Assembly (NCBI GenBank): GCA_018669475.1 | Contig: JABHCC010000084.1 | Coordinates: forward strand, 1-64,000 | Length of the DNA stretch: 64,000 bases | Direction of reading: 5' to 3' | Source of the DNA: Bacteroidota bacterium | GTDB taxonomy: Bacteria > Bacteroidota > Bacteroidia > Bacteroidales > UBA12481 | Shown here: piece by piece, positions 1 to 8,571 of the stretch | How positions within the stretch are numbered: position 1 is the first letter of the stretch | How the letters are laid out: each line of letters opens with the position of its first letter | Notes under the pieces: model-generated | The model's database searches: none | Seen by the model: only the letters and a program-made list of their open reading frames with translations | What the model was told of the DNA's origin: nothing | Translations under genes and position numbers: made by a program

Positions 1-455
1 CCAAGATGCCATTTCCCAAAATATCCAGTTGCATAGCCCTGCTCTTTAAGAGCTTCTGCAATCGTAAATTCTTGAGTGGGCAGATGTGGAGTTACAAATT
101 CCGCATCACGCTTAGGCTCTAGCAAATAGGTGGTAATACCCGTACGGGCTGGATATTTTCCTGTCAGGATAGATGCCCGACTTGGAGAACAAACTGGTCC
201 GGCTGTATAGAAATCAGTGAATACAACACCTTCTAGAGCCAGGCGATCTACATTTGGTGTTTCGTAGGTGGAGCTGCCATTGTAGGATACATCACTCCAG
301 CTAAGATCGTCGACCATTATGAAGACGATGTTGGGGGGATTTGTTTTTGATTCTTTTTTGCAGGCTGTTGACAATGCCAATATTAGAGCCAAGGCTATTA
401 TTATTCGGGCACTCAGGTACTCAAGTACTCGGGGTCTCGGGATTCGATTATTCAT
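1..455 (-). CDS. Sulfatase, N-terminal part (runs off the window)
   Basis: Reading inward from an ATG at 455, the frame stays open to the window edge (151 codons). A hydrophobic N-terminus with a lipobox-like LALSTAC suggests an exported lipoprotein. The mature part starts with NIVFIMVDDLSWSDV, the metal-binding start of type I sulfatases, and carries CSPSRASILTG, the C-x-P-S-R signature whose Cys is converted to formylglycine. GKWHLG follows at the edge. It would hydrolyse sulfate esters, probably on glycans, in the periplasm or at the surface. Its start overlaps the end of the preceding sulfatase-sialidase gene by 8 nt, so it is the fourth cistron of the operon. Codons 2-15 come from a CCCGAG/GAGTACC-type low-complexity tract like those at 40.3 and 54.7 kb. 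The substrate cannot be told. Confidence 0.9.
   Translation of the reverse strand, partial: MNNRIPRPRVLEYLSARIIIALALILALSTACKKESKTNPPNIVFIMVDDLSWSDVSYNGSSTYETPNVDRLALEGVVFTDFYTAGPVCSPSRASILTGKYPARTGITTYLLEPKRDAEFVTPHLPTQEFTIAEALKEQGYATGYFGKWHL
405..447. repeat. CCCGA/GAGT low-complexity tract inside a coding start
   Basis: On the minus strand this stretch is a run of CGAATCCCGAGACCCCGAG-like words followed by two near copies of GAGTACTT/GAGTACCT. It has the same character as the tracts at 40314-40395 and 54644-54822, but here it forms residues about 4-16 of the sulfatase that starts at 455. It looks like a repeat that was taken into the N-terminal coding region. Confidence 0.5.
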
Positions 456-3159
456 TGTCTATTAGGCTTATTTCTATGTAGGAGATTCCTTCGTAAGGGG
501 ATTTTTTGCCGTTTTCGTATAGTAGGCCTATGTTTCCTTTTGGGCTTATTGTCAGGCATGAATAGGCTGAGGGGCCCAGGTGAATTAGCTTTTCGTATTT
601 CCAGGTCTTTCCCTGATCGGTACTAATTTTAAGTGTTAGGTTTTTTCTTCCCTTACTAGTTGCATTATTGGAAAGAATTAGCAGTTCTTTTTCCTTTTTA
701 CCTTGCTTGAGTACATGTTGAATAATTGATCCCTGACAATTAGGGTCTGGCAATTGTTCATCTGCAATTGGTGTGCTCCAGGTATTGCCTCCATCGTTTG
801 ATTTTGTGATGGCTCTGAATCCACCTGGTTTTATTTGGTTGCGGGCGTTAATGAGCAAATCACCATTTGCCATTTCAACAATAGCGGGTTCATTGATATT
901 AGCTGCAACCTTCTGACATTGCCAGGTATCTCCCTTGTCGTCACTATAAACCAGGTATGAAACCATCTCTTTGCTAGTTTTATTTACCGTACATGGAACC
1001 ACCAATCTACCACTCTTCAGTTGCAAACCCCTACCCGGAGAAGACCATACACTTTGCCAATCATTTTCACGAATATCATAATCAACATGAACAGGTGTTG
1101 ACCATGATTGACCATCATCGTCGCTATAAACATATTGTAGCATCAAATGTCTTCTTTCCCTGTTTGAACCTTCTGTGACATCATTTCTTCCAGGACAGAA
1201 ACCATAAAAAAGGAATATTCTTTCTGTTATCCTGTCTTGAACCAAACTTGGATCACATGCTCCGTGATCTCCAGCAAAGTTCACTGCTCGTTTTATCGGG
1301 GTCCATTCACGACTCCCTTTTTCAAAGCGCCGTGTTACCAAGTCAATATTATTAGGAACATCTCCAGGTCTGTCAACTCTTCCATCGCACACAGTCAGAA
1401 TTGTTCCTTTCTCAGTAGTTATCATTGAGGGTATTCTAAACTCTGCGACTCCATCTTCACCGCTTGTAAAGATTCTTTGAGGGAGACTAACTTCAATTTC
1501 AATCTGATCTGGAATATTAACGTAAGAATCAGTAATCCTGTTATTTAGAAGGTAATCAGCAATATACTCAACGATTTTAGGGTTTGATGCTGCTTCATTT
1601 ATTTGTTCGGCTATTCCCTCTCCATCCTGAACATTAAAAAGTTCAACTTCTCCGGAATTAAGAACACATGCTTTCCAGTAGCCATAGCGTACAAACTGCT
1701 TATATCTGTCTTTGGGGATATGCTTCTTCAATTTCTTTATAATACTGCCAAACTCAGGAAGGTTTGCAAGATTCTCCCATTCTTCAGGATCCTCCATTGT
1801 ATTATATAATTCTTCCGATCCATCGTAGTAATGAATATAACTCCATTCTTTTGTATGAATAGCGTGGTTACCGTGAGCGATAGTAGTAACAGTGGCTTCA
1901 TCCCAATCTGTATCCGGATTTGCAATAAGAGGCAACAAGCTTTTGCCCGATAATTCTCTTTTTTCTGGTAAATCAGCAATATCAATTAATGTGGGATAGA
2001 TATCGAGTAAATTAACAGGGGCATCGCATGTGGTGCCTGGTTTAAAGTCTTCGATAGATTTCCCTTTAGGAGGGATAATAATTAAGGGAACTCTTGTTGA
2101 GTTACGCCAGGGAGTGTGCTTTCCCCAGTGCTCCTTTTCTCCCAAATGCCATCCATGATCACTCAGAAATACTATCCATGTATTATCTCCATTTTCTCCC
2201 TTATCAAGAGCATCCAGTAGTTTGCCAACTTGGGCATCAGCAAAGGATATTGCAGCCAAATAACCCCGCACCAAAGGCTTCCACTGATCATATTCCAGAC
2301 ATGTTTCGTGCTTGCCTGATGACCAGGCACCATGCGCCAAAGCAATTCCGGGGTTAGGAATATCAAGCATATCACCAACAATTGTCTCCGGAATCTCAAT
2401 ATCATTGAGATCATACATATCGAAATACTTTTTAGGGACATAGAAAGGCTGATGTGGTCGATAAAATCCACATGCAATCAGAAATGGTTTGTCGTGCTTC
2501 TTATGCAATTGATCAACTCCCCATAAGGCAATTCTACCATCAGGCATTTCACTATCAGGAAGATCAAATGCACAATAGTCCCAGGTTGAATACTTATTAA
2601 AGGGGCGATCGATAAGTGCGCCAGGATTTTGAGGAAGACTCACATCAAAACGTTTGATATATTTTGTGGGATCCATCCCTTCAATATTCATTTCTTCCTC
2701 ATTAACAGGGCCTCCTATGTGCCTGGTATCAGGACCATAATCATCCCAGTTTTCGTAAATCTCACGTCCGTATCCATGATTAACTTTGCCTGCACCAAGT
2801 GAGGTATAGCCATTCTGCCGGAAGTAAAGAGGAAATCCCACGGCATCGGTATAATCACTGTACCGGCCAACATTGTGATAGATCCCGCTTATCTCAGGTC
2901 GCAATCCTGTTAAAATTGCTGCTCTTGACGGACCACAAATTGGCGATGCGCAATGGGCATTGGTAAAAAGAACACCTCGCTGTGCTAGATTGTCGATATT
3001 TGGAGTTTTTACTTCACCATTATATCCATCCATACATCCTACCCAGTCGGCCATATCGTCTACACATATGAGAAGGATGTTTTGGGAATCCTCCTGACTA
3101 TAACTCATAATTGATATAACAGTCAACAGAGCAATGACTAATAGTTTTATTCTATGCAT
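448..3159 (-). CDS. Secreted sulfatase-sialidase fusion (iduronate-2-sulfatase-like + GH33-like)
   Basis: This 903-residue protein has a signal peptide (1-21), a type I sulfatase domain (about 26-480) and a sialidase domain (about 555-900). The sulfatase part shows VDDMADW, the formylglycine signature CGPSR with Cys75, and DHGWHLGEKEHWGK near the C-terminal subdomain, resembling iduronate-2-sulfatase-like enzymes. The sialidase part has the FRIP motif (Arg575), Asp-boxes such as SDDDGQSW, SDDKGDTW and SNDGGNTW, a NEPAIVE glutamate (Glu757), Arg773 and a C-terminal SAYS tyrosine (Tyr866), so the GH33 catalytic set looks intact. It would remove sulfate and a terminal sialic-acid-like residue from one glycan. 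It lies 9 nt after a second fusion gene. Joining of the two activities on one chain is seen; the natural substrate is inference. Confidence 0.93.
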   Translation of the reverse strand: MHRIKLLVIALLTVISIMSYSQEDSQNILLICVDDMADWVGCMDGYNGEVKTPNIDNLAQRGVLFTNAHCASPICGPSRAAILTGLRPEISGIYHNVGRYSDYTDAVGFPLYFRQNGYTSLGAGKVNHGYGREIYENWDDYGPDTRHIGGPVNEEEMNIEGMDPTKYIKRFDVSLPQNPGALIDRPFNKYSTWDYCAFDLPDSEMPDGRIALWGVDQLHKKHDKPFLIACGFYRPHQPFYVPKKYFDMYDLNDIEIPETIVGDMLDIPNPGIALAHGAWSSGKHETCLEYDQWKPLVRGYLAAISFADAQVGKLLDALDKGENGDNTWIVFLSDHGWHLGEKEHWGKHTPWRNSTRVPLIIIPPKGKSIEDFKPGTTCDAPVNLLDIYPTLIDIADLPEKRELSGKSLLPLIANPDTDWDEATVTTIAHGNHAIHTKEWSYIHYYDGSEELYNTMEDPEEWENLANLPEFGSIIKKLKKHIPKDRYKQFVRYGYWKACVLNSGEVELFNVQDGEGIAEQINEAASNPKIVEYIADYLLNNRITDSYVNIPDQIEIEVSLPQRIFTSGEDGVAEFRIPSMITTEKGTILTVCDGRVDRPGDVPNNIDLVTRRFEKGSREWTPIKRAVNFAGDHGACDPSLVQDRITERIFLFYGFCPGRNDVTEGSNRERRHLMLQYVYSDDDGQSWSTPVHVDYDIRENDWQSVWSSPGRGLQLKSGRLVVPCTVNKTSKEMVSYLVYSDDKGDTWQCQKVAANINEPAIVEMANGDLLINARNQIKPGGFRAITKSNDGGNTWSTPIADEQLPDPNCQGSIIQHVLKQGKKEKELLILSNNATSKGRKNLTLKISTDQGKTWKYEKLIHLGPSAYSCLTISPKGNIGLLYENGKKSPYEGISYIEISLIDNE

Positions 3160-3168
3160 ATGCCTTAT

Positions 3169-5781
3169 TTAGCGTAATTCATCGATCAACCAATCCAGCT
3201 TGATCTTCACAAGCTTTATATCTTTATGTCCACGGGCTTCGTAAAACAATCCAATCTTTCCATCAGGCAACTCAATCAGAGATGAATATGCAAATGCAGT
3301 AGGTACTATACATTTGTTTTGAGGCCAGGTATTCCCTCCGTCAAAACTGATATATACTGTTCCATGTGTACGTCCCGGACCTATTGGGACAGAGCACAGG
3401 AGAATACTGTTTTGTTCACCTTCAGGATGATTTACCGATATCAAACTGCCATTACAACTAACAGTTTTCAAAGCGGAATCATTTTCAAGCTTGGTCCAGG
3501 ATGTTCCACCATCTTTACTAAATGCCCTGGTTCTTAGGCGACCTTTTTCTCCATTCTTCACAAAGGTTCTGCTATTTAGAACCAGTGTTCCATCTGGAAG
3601 TTCGGCGAGCTTTGATTCGCTGGCCCATGACATATCACCTTCCCATGGGACAACCTTGCTACGCCTCCAGGTAATTCCATGATCATCGCTGAAAAAGCAA
3701 AGCACTTTCTTCCCTTCATCAAAATCTCCACCTGCAATGATCAGCCTACCCTTTTGGGGCCCATTTTGAAGTTGAATTCCCTCACCTGATCCAACAACCA
3801 TAACTGCTCCATTAGTTTGAACCATATCACTTATATCCCTGGGTTCTGTCCAACTTCTCCCTTCATCATCACTTGTGATGATGAACTGTCGTGAGTAATT
3901 ATCCTTCAGTTCACCAACAACATCTGTTGGTTTCTTATCGTAATCCCACATAAAAAGATTATACACTACATGTATTTGATCGGTTTCCTTATCATACACA
4001 GTTGCGTTCGGACAAATGGATTTCAATCCATGAGTCGCAATGAGCCTTGCCTTATTCCAGCTTTGGCCATTATCAGTACTGGTCTTAATAACTAAATCCT
4101 GTCCTGACCGGTCTGACCAGGAACTCTTATTCCTGGCCTGACATACAGCCACGATAGTACCTGAGTTTGTAACAACAATGTTTTGTTCACGGAACTGAGG
4201 GTACTGTTCACGAGCGTTTTCAACACCTGCAATATCCTCCTTACCAGCAATAAAAACATCAATTGGATTACTTATTCCTTTTTCCTGGAAGTATTTATGA
4301 TACTCCCATTTAATAGACTTTGGTGGAGTATTCAGATTATCGTCATTTTCCTGAACATACCTTTTGAGAACCTCTTTATCTAAAAATGGATCATTAGTAG
4401 ATAACTGCCAATCCAGCAAGTCTGACTTTAGAGATTCGAGCTCTTCAGCAAAATCCGGATCACCACTAAGATCATGAAATTCATAAGGATCACCAGAAAG
4501 GTCATAAAGTTCAAACTCTGGTGGATTCTTCCAGGTTTTATATGCCTCTTGAATATGCCCGGGTGATGCATTGATTTCTTCTATGCCGGTCCCTCCGGAA
4601 AAATGCACATTCAAATGATTGGCATATTTATCGTAATGAGGGTTATCCCTATCCTGTATTAGATTATGAATAAGCTTATATTGTTCACTTCTCACACTTC
4701 TACGTGGAAAACAAAACTGGGCAGCAGATCCTGCTCCATCAGCAAAAATTAAATGGGGCCAATCAACTTCTTGATTGCCATTATAAAAAGCATCCAGTGA
4801 TCTACCTGGCAAATAATCAGGTATTTCAATACCAGCAACCTTAAGAATTGTGGGTAGTAGGTCGATAGTTGAAATCAACTCATTCCTTTCCTGGTCGCGA
4901 GGAATATTTCCAGTCCACTTCATAAGGAACGGAACCTTTAAGCCTGCCTCATAGTTAGAACATTTACCCCTTGAAAATTGCGCCCCATGATCGCCTAAAT
5001 AAATCACCAGGGTATTCTCTTCTTTTCCTGATAATTCCAAAACATCCAAAAGCATGCCTACTGATTCATCCAGTCGATTCATGCAGCTGTAATAATTGGC
5101 GGTGAATTCTCTAAGCCTCTTACTGTCTGCCCCAACAAATGGTAAGGTGCCTTCCAAATCTTCATTAGAAACCTCAACACTTGGTAAACCCTCTACACTA
5201 GCCTGAAGGGGATAGTGAGCATCAGGGTAGTTAACCATCAGGAAAAAGGGATCATCAGAGGAAGAGATGAATTTTGCTGCCTCATCCGCGTAAAGCGGTA
5301 GATCTTTCTTAGCGAAATTCGATCCGTTTAGCCGGCCCCCAGGTCGAAAATCCCATGGAACCAGTGATTCAGGATTAACATGAATCTTTCCAATGCAACC
5401 AGTCCGATATCCTGCCTCCTTCAGAAATACGGGTAGAGTTTTAATATCCTCATACATAGAAAAATTGTGAGTGGCCAGTCCGATTTGTCCATTTTGATGA
5501 GGATATAAACCGCTGTAAATAGTCCCTCTGGATGGACTGCATACCGAATAGGTCACAAAAGCATTTCTAAATAGTATTCCCTGTCCGGCTAATTCATCCA
5601 GATTAGGAGTATGAACTTCCTTAATCCCATAACATCCCAGATCAGGACCATTGTCTTCTGATACAATCAGGAGGATATTGGGACGGGGATCTTTTTGAAA
5701 TGTGAATGATCCGAGTGTTGTACATATTAAACCTGTCAGGACTAGAAGTCCTGACAGGTTTCGTCTACTTCGTTTCTTCAT
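3169..5781 (-). CDS. Secreted sulfatase-sialidase fusion, second copy
   Basis: The start chosen is the ATG at 5781, because it begins a good signal peptide (KKRSRRN then LSGLLVLTGLICTTLG) and overlaps the previous stop by 17 nt; the longer frame from 5838 would run deep into the upstream gene. The 870-residue product has a sulfatase domain with VSEDNGPDLGCYG and CSPSR (Cys81), then a sialidase-type beta-propeller with Asp-boxes STDNGQSW, SDDEGRSW, SDDHGITW, SKDGGTSW and SFDGGNTW. The N-terminal arginine motif is FREQ, not FRIP, and AYSS near the end supplies the tyrosine. It is only distantly similar to the fusion downstream, so this is not a recent duplication. The sulfatase part resembles heparan N-sulfatase-like enzymes; that is a tentative reading. 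Confidence 0.92.
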   Translation of the reverse strand: MKKRSRRNLSGLLVLTGLICTTLGSFTFQKDPRPNILLIVSEDNGPDLGCYGIKEVHTPNLDELAGQGILFRNAFVTYSVCSPSRGTIYSGLYPHQNGQIGLATHNFSMYEDIKTLPVFLKEAGYRTGCIGKIHVNPESLVPWDFRPGGRLNGSNFAKKDLPLYADEAAKFISSSDDPFFLMVNYPDAHYPLQASVEGLPSVEVSNEDLEGTLPFVGADSKRLREFTANYYSCMNRLDESVGMLLDVLELSGKEENTLVIYLGDHGAQFSRGKCSNYEAGLKVPFLMKWTGNIPRDQERNELISTIDLLPTILKVAGIEIPDYLPGRSLDAFYNGNQEVDWPHLIFADGAGSAAQFCFPRRSVRSEQYKLIHNLIQDRDNPHYDKYANHLNVHFSGGTGIEEINASPGHIQEAYKTWKNPPEFELYDLSGDPYEFHDLSGDPDFAEELESLKSDLLDWQLSTNDPFLDKEVLKRYVQENDDNLNTPPKSIKWEYHKYFQEKGISNPIDVFIAGKEDIAGVENAREQYPQFREQNIVVTNSGTIVAVCQARNKSSWSDRSGQDLVIKTSTDNGQSWNKARLIATHGLKSICPNATVYDKETDQIHVVYNLFMWDYDKKPTDVVGELKDNYSRQFIITSDDEGRSWTEPRDISDMVQTNGAVMVVGSGEGIQLQNGPQKGRLIIAGGDFDEGKKVLCFFSDDHGITWRRSKVVPWEGDMSWASESKLAELPDGTLVLNSRTFVKNGEKGRLRTRAFSKDGGTSWTKLENDSALKTVSCNGSLISVNHPEGEQNSILLCSVPIGPGRTHGTVYISFDGGNTWPQNKCIVPTAFAYSSLIELPDGKIGLFYEARGHKDIKLVKIKLDWLIDELR
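5729..5761. repeat. Perfect 15-bp inverted repeat with 3-nt loop inside signal-peptide codons
   Basis: AAACCTGTCAGGACT, the loop AGA, and AGTCCTGACAGGTTT form a perfect stem. It sits in codons 7-17 of the second sulfatase-sialidase gene and encodes the RNLSGLLVLTG part of its signal peptide. It also lies just after the stop of the upstream sulfatase, so it could act as a REP-like palindrome, an RNA stability element or a control on initiation of the downstream cistron. Confidence 0.85.
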
Positions 5782-7279
5782 TGCTTGAAAACTTTGTTTT
5801 GTTAGGGCACTCATCTTGAACTTCTGTATGCACCTCAATTAACATTTCCTTCATCTCTTTGTACAAAGTTGGTTTTTGGAGATTCAGCGGATTTGTCTGA
5901 GATGGATCATGACGAATATTATACAGCTGAAAGTCAACCAATTTTGCTGATTTTATCATTTCTATATAATCTAGATTGAAGCGACCAGCCGGACGTTTTG
6001 TGTTCCAGTTTGCAGTAATTACCCAATCTCCTTTTCGGAGGACGGATTGAGGGCTATCACCTCTGGGAGAATAGAAATGCCAATGTAATGGAGAACCAGG
6101 GCGCTCTTCCAAACCGGATTCAATTACTGGAAGAATCGAACAGCCATCTATCACTACTTTGGGTATTTCCAATCCTGTAATATCACAAATTGTTGGTAGA
6201 AGGTCCACATGTCCTATCGGAACAGATATTTTTGAGCCGGCCTCAATTGTTCCAGGCTTAACCAGTATGCTGGCCTGATGAATTCCACCATCCAGAATCC
6301 ACCGTTTTCTTCCCCTGAATGGACCATTATCCCCAACAGATTGTAATCGACCCTGATATTTACGTCCCGTATCAGGACCATTATCGGAACTAAAAAAGAT
6401 CCAGGTATTATTCAAAATATCTTCCTGCTTCAAGGCCTCAAGGATTCTTCCAATGGCCAAATCCATATTTTCGACACAAGCATAATACTCTGCCTGACCC
6501 AAACCTTTTTCACCAGTTTGATCCAGCAGCGGAATATCACCTCCTGAGATCCTCGATAAATACTTCTCTTTCAGAATATCCGGTGCATCACAAACTACGT
6601 GAGGTTCATGAAAAGGGATGTATAAGAAGAATGGAATTTCCTTTTGTCGTTCATTTAGCCAGGATATGGCTTTATCCGCCAGGATAGCGCTGGAAAACTC
6701 TGGATTCTCCGGTGTTCCTATCTGTCCAAGACTATCTCCATTTTCGAAGAAATTATCTGGATTTCTATGTGTTGGTTCAGACTGGCCTGCTGTACTGAAC
6801 CAGTATTTAAATCCATGATCATCAGGATCAGAATGATTCCCGGTTCGAAAGGCATTGTTGAGATGCCATTTTCCTATAACAGCTGTTTGATAACCTACTG
6901 ATTGCAAAATTTCAGCAATTGTAGTCTCCTCAACAGGCAAATGAACATTGCTATAAGGTTTCTTATAAATCTCCTTTATCCAATCATGAATACCTATTCT
7001 TGTTGGCGTACGACCTGTTAGTAGGCCAGCCCTTGATGGAGAACACATGGATGAAGCTGAATAACAATCGGTTAATATAGCACCTGAGGCAGCCAGTTTA
7101 TCCAAATTAGGAGTCTCAATAAGTGCTTTTGGATTTGTGAAACTGACATCTCCATAGCCTAAATCATCAGCCAGCAAGATTAGAAAATTTGGCCTGGACA
7201 GCTTGTCATCAGCTTGTCGTTGCTGACAGCTTGTAGCAAAAACTACAATTATTGAAAGTATGAAAATATGTCTTTTCAC
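5765..7279 (-). CDS. Lipoprotein sulfatase (GALNS/arylsulfatase-like)
   Basis: The first gene of the sulfatase operon. No ATG lies at the right place; GTG at 7279 gives MKRHIFILSIIVVFATSC, a lipoprotein signal peptide, while a TTG at 7288 would add three residues. The mature protein has LLADDLGYGDVSF, the signature CSPSRAGLLTG (formylglycine Cys79 from the GTG), GKWHLN, and SSDNGPDTG at the second metal-binding segment, as in arylsulfatase A and N-acetylgalactosamine-6-sulfatase relatives. It should hydrolyse a sugar sulfate ester while anchored to a membrane. A strong promoter match lies at 7327-7357. The next cistron begins inside its last codons. Maturation needs a formylglycine-forming enzyme, probably the anaerobic radical SAM type, and none is encoded in this window. 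Confidence 0.93.
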   Translation of the reverse strand: MKRHIFILSIIVVFATSCQQRQADDKLSRPNFLILLADDLGYGDVSFTNPKALIETPNLDKLAASGAILTDCYSASSMCSPSRAGLLTGRTPTRIGIHDWIKEIYKKPYSNVHLPVEETTIAEILQSVGYQTAVIGKWHLNNAFRTGNHSDPDDHGFKYWFSTAGQSEPTHRNPDNFFENGDSLGQIGTPENPEFSSAILADKAISWLNERQKEIPFFLYIPFHEPHVVCDAPDILKEKYLSRISGGDIPLLDQTGEKGLGQAEYYACVENMDLAIGRILEALKQEDILNNTWIFFSSDNGPDTGRKYQGRLQSVGDNGPFRGRKRWILDGGIHQASILVKPGTIEAGSKISVPIGHVDLLPTICDITGLEIPKVVIDGCSILPVIESGLEERPGSPLHWHFYSPRGDSPQSVLRKGDWVITANWNTKRPAGRFNLDYIEMIKSAKLVDFQLYNIRHDPSQTNPLNLQKPTLYKEMKEMLIEVHTEVQDECPNKTKFSSNEETK

Positions 7280-7326
7280 CTGAATCAAATTCTTGATTAT
7301 ATGTATTACATAATAACAACATTGAT

Positions 7327-7357
7327 CAAATATAAAGCATTTATCTAATCCTTCAAA
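7327..7357 (-). promoter_or_regulatory. Bacteroidota-type promoter of the sulfatase operon
   Basis: On the minus strand TTTG (7357-7354), a 19-nt spacer and TATATTTG (7334-7327) match the -33 TTTG / -7 TAnnTTTG consensus exactly. Transcription would begin near 7320, about 40 nt before the GTG start at 7279. Confidence 0.65.
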
Positions 7358-7459
7358 ATATTATTAACTCAACCAAGCTCTCCAGTTTCAAGCTACACCT
7401 TAATCCCATGTGGATGGCTGGGTGATTTTGTTAGTAATCGCTTCACTACACCTTCTGTC

Positions 7460-7662
7460 AATTCTCCGGATCTCTGATGATGTTTTTGAGTATACCAGTG
7501 AAAATGCTGCTTGGTGCTATGTCGGTAATAGAAGCTATGGAAGAATGGCTTGAGAGTGATGGACATTACCGAAACCTGATGAATTGTAAATGGCAAAGCA
7601 ATGCAGGTTTTTTCGCAAATAAGGATATAGGTCATCAGCCAAAAGTGGATTGGGCTTGTTAG
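7460..7662 (+). pseudogene. Decayed CAP/SCP-domain gene fragment
   Basis: Two adjoining plus-strand frames together spell the C-terminal half of a CAP (SCP/PR1/YkwD-like) domain. The first frame gives FEYTSENAAW (to 7514), matching the usual GENxAWG segment. After a frame change near 7512-7516 the second gives SVIEAMEEWLESDGHYRNLM, matching the W-x-x-S-x-GH-x-x-N-(I/L)-M core, then a short tail to the stop at 7662. No intact start or N-terminal half is visible upstream. This is a homology call by eye. Confidence 0.55.
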
Positions 7663-7800
7663 TAATAAGGTGTAATTATTTCCTTCTGTGAAGAAGCTGT
7701 TGTCTTAACCCCTATTGCTTGGATAGATTATGAAATGAACGAAAAGGTGTGGGTTTGGGTGTGACTGAGGTGTCGGTGTGAAGATGATAAGAAATGTGGT

Positions 7801-7827
7801 CAGCTCCTAAAGGGGCTGGCTTTTTTT
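7801..7827 (+). terminator. Rho-independent terminator after the CAP remnant
   Basis: CAGCTCC, loop TAAA, GGGGCTG, then GCTTTTTTT: a 7-bp stem with one G-T pair followed by a T run on the plus strand. The orientation fits the broken CAP gene, suggesting the locus was once a full plus-strand unit. The rest of 7663-7857 shows only a GT-rich stretch (7745-7785) and no gene. Confidence 0.65.
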
Positions 7828-7857
7828 GTAGTTGTACGAGATTAAATACCTTTTTGA

Positions 7858-8571
7858 TCAGGTAAATCTATGTTCACCGCTATTCTTCATTCGTCTATGA
7901 AGCTCTTCTTTATAAGTATCTCCAATTGGCAAATATTTCTCACCTATTCGTACCCGGTTTTTAGTCACTTCGTCCATCTTCGACAAGGCGACCAGGTGAG
8001 ATCTGTGAATACGGACAAACCTGGATACGGGAAGTTGGTCAATCAATTTCTGGAAGCTCATCAAGGTCATAATCCCCTCCTTGTTGGTCCAAATTCTGAG
8101 GTAATCCTTCATCCCCTCCACATACAGAATGTCGTCGATCCTTATGTTTCGAAAAGTATTCCCTGATTTAACAAACAGGTTGTCGGAAGCCTGGGATAAT
8201 TCGGGTTTTGTCTTTTGCAATTCATTATAGAGCGAATCAACCGCCTTAACAAATCGGGTGAAGGAGATGGGTTTTAGCAAGTAATCATGAACTCGAAGTT
8301 CATAGCCCTTCAATGCATATTGACTGTGTGCCGTAGTTAGGATAACTGAGGCATTTGGTTGAATAGTCTCGATGAACTCTATCCCGCTCAATTCTTCCAT
8401 CTGGATATCCAGAAAGATCAAATTCACATTGTTTTCTTTAAGAAAGGAAATGGCATCCAAAGGATTAAAAAACACCCCTAATAGTTCCAAATAATCCACT
8501 CGCTTAATAAACTCCGTAATCTTTTCAAGAGCAAGGGGTTCATCATCTATGGCAATACAATTAATTTTCAT
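7858..8571 (-). CDS. LytTR-family response regulator
   Basis: A receiver domain (about 1-115) with the acidic pair IDDEP and phospho-acceptor Asp55 in FLDIQMEELSG is followed by a LytTR DNA-binding domain (about 135-235), seen in FVKSGNTFRNIRIDDILYVE and FVRIHRSHLVAL. The ATG at 8571 overlaps the kinase stop by 11 nt, so the two are translationally coupled; an in-frame ATG at 8580 would add three residues. It should bind direct repeats near promoters once phosphorylated by the adjacent kinase. The target genes are not known; the sulfatase operon downstream and the T9SS protein upstream are neighbours but nothing in the sequence proves they are controlled by it. Confidence 0.95.
   Translation of the reverse strand: MKINCIAIDDEPLALEKITEFIKRVDYLELLGVFFNPLDAISFLKENNVNLIFLDIQMEELSGIEFIETIQPNASVILTTAHSQYALKGYELRVHDYLLKPISFTRFVKAVDSLYNELQKTKPELSQASDNLFVKSGNTFRNIRIDDILYVEGMKDYLRIWTNKEGIMTLMSFQKLIDQLPVSRFVRIHRSHLVALSKMDEVTKNRVRIGEKYLPIGDTYKEELHRRMKNSGEHRFT

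Noticed and set aside
7393..7635. 80-codon minus-strand frame upstream of the sulfatase operon
   Set aside because: It is antisense to the CAP-like remnant, whose reading gives recognisable motifs.
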